From Pisolithus tinctorius (taxonomy: Eukaryota; Basidiomycota; Agaricomycetes; Boletales; Pisolithaceae): DNA of 64,000 nt. The translations under genes and the position numbers were made by a program. Numbering within the stretch: position 1 is the first letter of the stretch; every line of letters begins with the position of its first letter. Where the stretch lies: the NCBI GenBank assembly GCA_024663395.1, contig JANFAH010000012.1, positions 1,178,001-1,242,000 of the forward strand. Reading direction: 5' to 3'. The notes beneath the pieces were generated by a model. That model was not told the DNA's origin. It saw only the letters and a list, made by a program, of their open reading frames with translations, and searched no databases. Positions 56,226 to 64,000 of the stretch are shown here, piece after piece.

Positions 56226-56629
56226 TCTGACTTGTACTACACTTTTTGTAGTCAGCAACAGGCAAAAATGCAAACTACCAAAGTGTAGCATAGCCTACAC
56301 TAGCAGTACTACCAACTACTCAACTAGCATTAGTAGGTGTTAATACCCCAGCAAGTGATAATGCAGCAATGTCATCATAATGAAAGTTGTAGCTCCTGAT
56401 TTTGAAATCATGATGGTATGCTTATCTTATCAGCAAGTGGAAAATTGCATGAGAAACACACAAAACACTTATGATCAGCACCATGCCAGGTGAAATCAAT
56501 GGCTGCCCTGGAGTCCCAGCTGGGTATACCCAACCTGTTTAGACCTCATAGGTATATAAGCCTATGGAAATATATAGACTCAATGGGTCTCCAAAGGGGA
56601 TTGACTGAAGTGCCTGCAGACTCCAAAGC

Positions 56630-56990
56630 TATCATGGGACATCCCATCAGTCTCCAGGGAGGGGGGTGGGATGTCCCATGGTAGCCTCTGAAGCTATCAT
56701 GGGACATCCCTATGGCCTCCAGAGAGGGGGATGGGATGTCCCACAGTAGCCTCTGAAGCTATCATGGGACATCCCACTGGCCTCCAGAGAGGGGAGTGGG
56801 ATGTCCCACAGTAGCCTCTGAAGCTATCATGGGACATCCCACTGGCCTCCAGAGAGGGGAGTGGGATGTCCCACAGTAGCCTCTGAAGCTATCATGGGAC
56901 ATCCCATCAGCCTCCAGGGAGGGGGGTGGGATATCCCATCATAGCCTCTGAAGCTATCATGGGACATCCCACTGGCCTTCAGAGAGGAGG
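56630..56990. repeat. Minisatellite in right arm, ~65-bp units
   Basis: About five units with GCTATCATGGGACATCCC and GTGGGATGTCCCA blocks, inverse counterpart of 39200-39760. Confidence 0.8.
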
Positions 56991-57570
56991 GCTGAGATGC
57001 ATTTAGTATGATCTTATTATGGAGCACTCTTGCAGTCAACAAGGAAATTTACATACATAGGCACTCATGGGAGAGGTCTGAATCCATTAAAATTCATTAC
57101 AATAATGCAATGCTCACTGCCATAGGCATTGTATGAGTTCTGGAAATGACACCACACACAAACATACTGATTGCCCAGTATTCTTCAAATCTGTGCATAA
57201 TAAGTTGTATGACATGGTATTGGAATGGCAGTGACTCTCACATATCCCCCCACTTTGACAGGTGTGCTCATCAACCAGGATGATCATGACAGCTATGTAT
57301 GTTTTTCTGATCAGAAGTGGCATTTCAATGTGAATATGAACTGCACTTTTTTGAGCTGAGGACCCCTGACACCTAAGGCAGTCATGGGACAGCCCAAAAT
57401 ATATTACCATAGGGCTGGGATTATGGGACATCCCAGGTCCTGCAAACTGTATATAGCCCTGGGACATGGCCAGATGTCCCTGGGATGACCTGGTCTGAGT
57501 GGCTTTTAGCTTGGATGATTTGGAGAAAAACTTCAGCCTAAATGCTTATGAAAATGGGTTACCTGAAGTG

Positions 57571-57834
57571 GGCTCCTTGCCATCACCTTTGTTGTCATAG
57601 TCATTGTCATTGTCACCAGTGAGCTCATCCTCCTCACTGGTAGCCTGTGGAGTTTTTGTTGAGGTCAGTAGTCATGCTCAGAGTTTCTGAGGACATTGCA
57701 CATACCCTCTCTTTGCCTTTGCCCTGGCTCACACTGCCCAAACCCTTCCCTGTCACATGTACAGCTTTCCTCAAAGACCCTCCCCCCTCAGTGTCATCCA
57801 GCCCCTTAGCCTGTCTCTCAGCCTCAAGCTGCAC
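57571..57834 (-). pseudogene. Zn2Cys6 accessory gene of Gypsy D, 5' part
   Basis: An exon ending at 57706 (GKGLGSVSQGKGKER) is followed by a GTATGT...CAG intron (57705-57645) and an acidic exon from 57644 (ATSEEDELTGDNDND, then GDGKE). This exon runs into GGCTCCT at the giant element's edge. Joined to 38620 and with one GGCTCCT removed, the frame continues into the cysteine exon. The acidic linker before the cysteines also matches Gypsy A's gene layout. The upstream start is not resolved. Confidence 0.6.
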
Positions 57835-57949
57835 TCTATCTTCAACTCTCTCCTGGTCACTTCAGTCACCCCCCCCAGGGGACCTATTAGGTTCATATAT
57901 TCTTATAGATGTATCCACCTAATAGGTGTTGACCACCTGGGTATTCCCA

Positions 57950-58490
57950 GTGACTGCTGGAGATTCGCCAGGCCCTGGAGATTCTCCAGAGCAAGGTGTC
58001 AGACATGGACTTTCTCCAGGATTATTACATCTATAACAGAGTGCCTGGGGTCCAAATGGGGCTTTCCCCAGTGGGTTAATAGACCTATGTCCTGGGTATC
58101 CTGGGGGATTCTCCAGCCTAAATGGACCTGTTCCCAGGGCATGCTGGGGGATTCCCCAGGCTAAATGGACCTGTTCTCTGGGCATGCTGGGGGATTCCCC
58201 ATGCTAAATGGACCTGTTCTCTGGGCATGCTGGGGGATTCTCCAGCCTAAATGGACCTATTCTCTGGGCATGCTGGGGGATTCCCCAGCCCAAATGGACC
58301 TGTTCTCTGGGCATGCTGGGGGATTCCCCAGCCCAAATGGACCTGTTCCCTGTACATCCTGGGGGATTCTCCAGCCTAAATGGACCTGGTCTCTGGGCAT
58401 GCTGGGGGATTCCCCAGCCTAAATGGACCTGTTCCCTGTGCATCCTGGGGGATTCCCCAGCCTGAATGGACCTGGTCCCAGGGCATCCAG
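57950..58490. repeat. Minisatellite, ~43-bp units
   Basis: About nine units with CTGGGGGATTCCCCAGCC and TAAATGGACCTGTTC blocks. The core GGGGATTCCCC is palindromic. Open frames through it in several phases are artefacts. Confidence 0.85.
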
Positions 58491-58499
58491 CCCAAACAG

Positions 58500-58880
58500 A
58501 CCTTTTCTAAGATGATCATGGGAACCTCCAGTTCAAATAGACCCCCATCACAGCATGAAGGATCAATCAAAATGATTTGGAGTCTCCATGTTGCTGACAG
58601 GAGTGTGTATCATGCCAAGTACCTATTTCCATGGCATCTGATCTGAGCACTCTATACAATATGTGAAAAAGCATGGCCATAGACCACTAAGGAAAGACTG
58701 GTGACATCTGATGGAGGGAGTAGAATATACTTGGTGATGGTGATTGCCCAGGCACAGCAGACATACTTTCACCATGCTTCCCAAGGCTTCAGTGATCTCC
58801 AGTCTTGGCCATTGCATACAAGTCAAAGATTGTCCAGGTCTTAATGGAATTTTCCCACCCACTCTGGGGATCCACAGGGT
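58500..58880. other. Spacer between two minisatellites
   Basis: No gene recognised; a few degenerate GGGGAT and CTCCAG blocks. Confidence 0.4.
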
Positions 58881-60030
58881 ATGCAGCAGATCCTCCAGGT
58901 AATGCTTGGAATTTCCCAGCCAACTCCTGTCTCTAGAGGCTCTCCAAGCTATGTCCTGGGGATTCTCCAAGCACTGCTGGGGATTCTCCAAGTGCTACTG
59001 AGGATTCTCCAACTGACTCTGGGGATTGTCCAAGCTATGACCTGGGGATTCTCCAAGCACTGCTGGGGATTCTCCAGGCAATGCTGGGGATTCTCCAACT
59101 GACTCTGGGGATTCCCCAAGCACTGCTGGGGATTCTCCAACCCACTCTGGGGATTCTCCAGGCAATGCTGGGGATTCTCCCACCCAATCTGGGGATTCTC
59201 CAAGCACTGCTGGGGATTCTCCAGGCAATGCTGGGGATTCTCCAAGCACGGCTGGGGATTCTCCAACTGACCCTGGGGATTCTCCAACTGACCCTGGGGA
59301 TTCTCCAACCCACTCTGGAGATTCTCCAGGCAATTCTGGGGATTCCCCAACTGACTCTGGGGATTCTCCAGGCAATGCTGGGGATTCTCCAACCCACTCT
59401 GGAGATTCTCCAGGCAATGCTGGGGATTCTCCAACTGACTCTGGGGATTCTCCAGGCAATGCTGGGGATTCTCCAACTGACTCTGGGGATTCTCCAGGAA
59501 ATGCTGGGGATTCTCCAACCCACTCTGGGGATTCTCCAGGCAATGCTGGGGATTCTCCAACCCAATCTGGAGATTCTCCAAGCACTACTGGGGATTCGCC
59601 AGGCAATGCTGGAGATTCTCCAAGCACTACTGGGGATTCTCCAGGCAATGCTGGGGATTCTCCAACCCAATCTGGAGATTCTCCAAGCACTACTGGGGAT
59701 TCTCCAGGCAATGCTGGGGATTCTCCAACCCACTCTGGGGATTCTCCAGGCAATGCTGGGGATTCTCCAACCCACTCTGGAGATTCCCCAAGCACTGCTG
59801 GGGATTCTCCAGGCAATGCTGGGGATTCTCCAACCCACTCTGGGGATTCTCCAGGCAATGCTGGGGATTCTCCAACCCACTCTGGAGATTCTCCAGGCAA
59901 TGCTGGGGATTCTCCAACCCACTCTGGAGATTCTCCAGGCAATGCTGGGGATTCCCCAACCCACTCTGGAGATTCTCCAAGCACTGCTGGGGATTTTCCA
60001 TGTTATGTCCTGGGGATTCTCTAACCAACT
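58881..60030. repeat. Minisatellite, 21-bp units
   Basis: About 50 units, each GGGGATTCTCCA plus a variable 9-bp half such as GGCAATGCT, ACCCACTCT, ACTGACTCT or AGCACTGCT. Because 21 is divisible by three, frames of over 300 residues are open on both strands without being genes. Higher-order alternation of half types is visible (GGCAATGCT with ACCCACTCT). Confidence 0.9.
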
Positions 60031-60461
60031 CTGGCATTTCTATGTTGGTAGCTACTGAGAACTCTTCCCCCTGAAGCCTAGGGCAGAGCCCCATGCCCTT
60101 CACATGGACATCATAGCTCTAGTGGATGTCTGGTTCCATGGATTTCACATTCCTATCTCACACATAGCAGTTTGCACCTAAATCCAATCTGTATTTATGA
60201 TAGGGTATGCTATCAGATTGAATATGCATAGGTGTGAGGAGAAAATGAATGGTCTTGTAAGGGTATTGTAGTTACGATGGTAACAAAAAGACCATGGTGG
60301 ATAATAGACAAAATGAATGATGGCAGACATTACACAAAGGAAGGATATGCAGGGGGATGATACAGCCACAGGGTATCATAGTTACATGCTAACGATGCAA
60401 ACATGTTGAACTGGTGTGTACATGAGCCAGTAGCAAGTGAATGATTGAGATGAAAACATGC
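60031..60461. other. No recognisable gene
   Basis: About 430 bp downstream of the unknown minus-strand gene. I see no clear polyadenylation signal or repeat. Confidence 0.4.
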
Positions 60462-63400
60462 CTAGTAGTGGTTGCATCGATCATAGGTGTGATAGGAACG
60501 TCCATCAGAGTCATCAGAGTCATGACGACGATGTCTCTTGTGGGGAGGGTTTCGATAAATGTATTCAACCACACTGTGCATGTTAGTCTCATTGTACACG
60601 TAGGCTACCCAGCAACATACCTTCGGTGAGTTCTTCCCTGTTGTGAAGGACCACCATGATCACTCTCATTGTCCTGATATCCTCTATAGCGCTTGTGTGA
60701 CTCATGCTGAGGGCGGTGGTGAGGACGTGGGGTCAGAGAGTAGTTATCAGAAGGGGGGTGATGATGATATGCAGCTGCTGGAGCAAGATATGTGTGATGA
60801 TCACCATGCAACGATGGACCTTGTGGAGATGACTGTGGTGACTCCTTGACAGGGGATGAAGGAGGGAGAGGGGAATGGTGGGATGCTGGCTGAGTGGAAC
60901 GAGGTCCATGGGATGGCAATTGCCCTCGCCTCAGGTGGTGTGATCCTGCAGGAGAGGGGTGATGTGTGCGGGATGGTGATTGCTGTCATCAGGTGTGGTG
61001 GGATGTTGAGGGAGACACATGGTGCTGCACAGGTGGCTGGGGTGATCTATAAGCTGGGGATAAAGAAGGCACAGTCATATGGTGGGTGTTGGATGCTGCT
61101 GGCAAGGGGTGACGTCTGTTGGATGGCACTCATCCTCGCACAGGTTGGTCAGGGAAAGATGAAGGGGCACTTCTCTCCTTAAACTTGTCACCTTTAGGGA
61201 GGGCCTTAATGAATGCATCTGAATCAGAAAGAACACGGAGGTGCTGGTTCAATGTGTTCACCACAAGTGGGATGTCACACATCCTTGCATCACTGTGGCG
61301 AAATAGCTCAATCTGATCTGGATTATTCATGTCAGTGAGGGCAACCATTTCGTGTCAACAACTCACCATCAGTCCATTTCTTGAGGTAAAATGATGAATT
61401 CAGCAAAGGGACAAGGTATTCAGCTTGGTCTTCTTCATCATCTAGTGGAGCCTCAGCATGGTAATCTGCACCCATTGACTCTTTCAGGAAAGGAACAGTC
61501 AGAGCACGAAGTTCATCAGCATTGAGGCGTTTGACATTGAAATCTGGACCAACAGCAGGGACTCCAGCAGGCCAATCAGTGATGGTATACTGGTGAACAT
61601 ACAGCAGATCAAGCAATGACTTCCAAGAAACATTTCTCTGGCCTTGTGTGATACCATTCTCTTCTGTGGCAGCACTTCAGAGGATGAATATGAATCAAAT
61701 AGATTTATTGACATATGGAATTTATGGAGTATGATTGTAGGTAAAACTCGCCGATTGCGATCACGCCTGTATTCTTGAGGTTTTAATCCCAGTGCATGGT
61801 CATAATGGGGTTGTGACAGCACATTAAAGTCAGGAAGAGGCACTGAAGCAGCAGAGTTAAGGATTTTATACCTAAAGAAAAGTCAGTGGGCAATTGTACA
61901 TGGCATATGTTATACATACTTGATAATGGTGGACAGGTATTCTAATAATTGTGTTATGTCGGTCTGCCTCTCACTCGCAAGCTGCATGAGAAGGGAGGAT
62001 CCAGCAAAAATTCCTTGGGATTGGCATGCAGCTTCATCACTCCCACTATAAATTACACATCCAAAGACATGTATGCCCTCCACATTGCACCAAGTTTGTG
62101 CCTGTACAAGAGGTTATTCAAGAAGCAAACAATCACAACAGTATTACCCACCCCTTGTGTAAAGGAGTCATGGCAAGCCATTACACGGCCCACCATTGCC
62201 TTGGAACTGATGTCTTTGGACCCACTGACACACTCACTCCAATACTTCTGGATCTCAGCCCACAGTTGAGGATGTTCGTCCTCATCTTTATGGTCCTCAT
62301 AGTGCTTGGTGTGACGCCTATAGTAGTCTTTGGTTTCCTCTGCGATTGAATCAACGTGGAGTCAAAACTGCAACAAGTTAGGATGTACTGACCTGCAGAT
62401 GCTTTTGGATTGGTATGTGCATACCAAGCCTGATGCATGTTCCACACAGATTCAGCACAAGTTGCCTTTGTGGTAAGACCAGCAGCAGCCATGATTGACC
62501 CAAGAGTCTTGCCATACTCATCTGCAATTGCCTGGGCTTCTTGAGTGGTGCGCATGCCAAGTGCCTGTGCCTTTCGTATGGCTTCCAAGGGAAGCCGCCC
62601 TGGTTTGAAGCGTGGTAAGCCTGCTTCTGCACTGGATGTATCCTCGCATTGACTGAGGTCACTGGCTAGGGTAGGCGCAGAGGGTGTGACTACTACCTTG
62701 CAGAAGGCACAATGTCATCCTTTGGGTTTCCCATGCATCCCGGTCATCTCCAAGCCATCAGGGAGGTCTCCAGTGTCACTAGGTCCATCCTCATCTTCAG
62801 AGGATGTGTTGGCTAGGGCACGAGATTTCCCTTTGGCTTCCCTATGCCTCCTGGTCACAGAGCTGTCAGTGTCGCCTTCGGTATCAGCAGCTCCATCTTC
62901 TTCTTCCGATGAGGATGGAGAAGGGAGAGGGGGAGTGGCAGGATGGTTATCAGTATCATAATTGCCAGTGTGGATTTCTCTCAGGGTTTGTTTGCGTTTA
63001 AGGTCGCGCCTCTGGTCAGCTGACCAATCACTGTCTATTCAATGACACATGTAAATTATGTGAATAATGCAGTTTAATCAAATAAACAAACCTGATGCAC
63101 TTTCATGCTCAACATCATCATGACGAATGGAGTCCATCATATTTTCAACAGCTTGGCGACCATCATGATCCACCAGGTCCTCTGAGACCAGATCACCTTC
63201 AGCTTGCACCATACTCTCAACAGCTTGTTCATCCTCTTCACTGTCATTGGGGGTAACAGCTGGTGGCGACCTTGAGAAGGAATACAGCTACATACATAGA
63301 TCACACACTTACACTTTTCATGACCCTGCTCAGCAACTATATCTTCCATAGAAATGATGCCCAATCATAGCTGCTCAAGGGCAACAGCACGGTCAAGCTT

Positions 63401-63880
63401 CATACTGTTCTGGAGTGTAACCTGTTTTGTCTGGAAGGAGTCAAGGTACTGATCCTCGTGTTCTTTCTCTGTCAACCCTTGCAAAGAATTACGACTTGAG
63501 CACGGCCAGAGAGGGGGACATCGAGCTACAGAGCTGGATTCGCAGTTCTGAAAACAGTGGTCAGTAAGCAAAAAAAAAAAAAAAAAAAGGTAGTGCTACA
63601 CACTGGGCACTCCTCACCATCCCCTGACATTGTCTCGTGTGTTTCAGAAATCGTATCCTGATTTCCGCCTCACGCTGATAGAAAGAGTTGAGACAGTAGT
63701 ACACAAGACACAGGAAGTAGGTCTGTACTCACGTTTAACTACCCAGTGACGGGCCTTTGCACCACGTGAAGGTTGGGCTTTGGTGGGCGAAGTGATGGTA
63801 GGATTGACTCTCTTTGACCTCCGGGCACCAACGGGGGGACCAACTTTGAAAGTAACAGCAGACGACCTAGTCGCAGGCAT
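60462..63880 (-). pseudogene. 11-exon gene of unknown function with five in-frame TGA codons
   Basis: Exons on the minus strand that fit in phase: 63880-63733, 63668-63604, 63547-63315, 63270-63092, 63034-62393, 62339-62152, 62101-61920, 61871-about 61700, about 61670-61377, 61317-60621 and 60573-60462. All introns are short GT-AG. The N-terminal half is acidic and Ser-rich. The middle carries RRTTQEAQAIADEYGKTLG-like sequence, ESVWNMHQAWYAHTNPK, KDISSKAMVGRVMACHDSF and GIHVFGCVIYSGSDEA. The end is Pro/His/Arg-rich. I recognise it only as a basidiomycete hypothetical protein type. In-frame stops at 63365, 62715, 61130, 60989 and 60986 (lower coordinate) are all TGA. One intron carries a 20-nt T run (63571-63590). 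The boundary of exons 8 and 9 is uncertain. It could be a transposon passenger or a host gene. Confidence 0.6.
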
Positions 63881-64000
63881 GATGAATTTGACCTGGTAGA
63901 CATGTAGTCAATCTGTGGGCCAGTGGAACTGTGGAACACGTAGTCACCACACACTCTTTGCTGATGCGAAATCAAGCGAGATGGAAAGGAACAGACATTC
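63881..64000. other. Upstream region of the unknown gene
   Basis: The 120 bp before the ATG at 63880 show no TATA box. The window ends here. Confidence 0.4.

Larger units (their letters stand above)
38621..57570 (+). mobile_element. ~19-kb DNA transposon with very long inverted termini, holding nested Gypsy C
   Basis: Ends are CACTTCAGGTAACCC and its inverse, flanked by GGCTCCT at 38614-38620 and 57571-57577. The inverted arms are 1.7-1.9 kb. Without Gypsy C (40387-47616) the element is ~11.7 kb. It carries a Plavaka-type ORF (48357-51382), a small minus-strand gene (51495-52495) and a coiled-coil companion gene (52859-53750). CACT ends and subterminal repeats recall CACTA-type elements, but those usually give 2-3-bp duplications, so the 7-bp match is unusual. 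Assignment to Plavaka rests on the ORF. The insertion split the Zn2Cys6 gene of Gypsy D. Confidence 0.75.
55848..57570 (-). repeat. Right inverted arm of giant element
   Basis: Inverse of 38621-40386 plus 47617-47745. Ends GGGTTACCTGAAGTG at 57570. It contains a minisatellite at 56630-56990 and a dense CATGTGA/CACGTGA cluster at 55848-56225. Confidence 0.82.

Noticed and set aside
38621..57570. Starship-type giant element
   Set aside because: No tyrosine recombinase (captain) gene is seen, and long inverted termini do not fit Starships.
38621..57570. Simple inverted duplication of host DNA instead of a transposon
   Set aside because: The 7-bp direct repeat at the outer edges and the restored frame across the empty site favour transposition.
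58881..60030. Open frames of over 300 residues on both strands
   Set aside because: They run through a 21-bp tandem repeat; a period divisible by three keeps any stop-free frame open.
57950..60030. CRISPR array
   Set aside because: Units are contiguous tandem repeats without unique spacers, and the DNA is eukaryotic.
48357..63880. UGA recoding (UGA read as an amino acid)
   Set aside because: LTR comparison shows CpG decay, and at 29090 TGA sits where the family has Arg, as expected from CGA. Other genes in the window are ended by TAG or TGA in the normal way.

Overview
The window looks like nuclear DNA of a filamentous basidiomycete, probably an Agaricomycete. The evidence is short 45-60 nt GT-AG introns, chromodomain Gypsy elements, Plavaka/CACTA-like ORFs, small Zn2Cys6-type genes and very strong CpG decay. 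The species cannot be named. I see no ordinary housekeeping gene. Almost everything is transposable-element DNA in nested insertions, plus one multi-exon gene of unknown function at the right end.

Layout, left to right. 1-6.9 kb: eroded two-gene transposon-like unit, extremely CpG-poor. 8.18-9.79 kb: complete Tc1/mariner-type element with ~211-bp inverted repeats and a full-length transposase that has lost one catalytic Asp. 10.0-31.85 kb: one minus-strand LINE, split by a 17.5-kb insertion flanked by the 5-bp duplication CACAG. That insertion is LTR element B (11196-28693), large and apparently non-coding. Gypsy element A (17081-27463) is nested in B's right LTR, and solo LTRs of a further family sit in A and in B. 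32.4-33.3 kb: broken second Tc1-type transposase. 33.6-37.36 kb: pol of Gypsy element D, interrupted by a MITE and followed by a tRNA-like sequence. 38.6-57.6 kb: a ~19-kb DNA transposon with ~1.7-1.9-kb inverted termini and a 7-bp flanking duplication, holding a Plavaka-type ORF and companion genes. Chromodomain Gypsy element C (40387-47616) sits inside it, and C itself holds a 1.37-kb deletion derivative of the A family. 57.9-60 kb: two minisatellites. 60.46-63.88 kb: 11-exon gene of unknown function on the minus strand, with five in-frame TGA codons.

The most interesting theme is a small Zn2Cys6-cluster gene carried antisense to gag-pol, between pol and the 3' LTR, by one Gypsy lineage. 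Element A has an intact four-exon copy although its gag-pol is broken. Element D has a copy split by the 19-kb transposon. The derivative in C kept little besides this gene and one LTR. In A the cassette is flanked by two copies of a hairpin with a compensatory stem change and a possible pseudoknot.

The second theme is mutation. The two LTRs of element C differ, by my hand alignment, at 24 sites; all are transitions and all are explained by CpG deamination. Nearly every premature stop I could place in frame is TGA, as expected from CGA decay. CpG content therefore seems to track insertion age. All alignments were made by eye.
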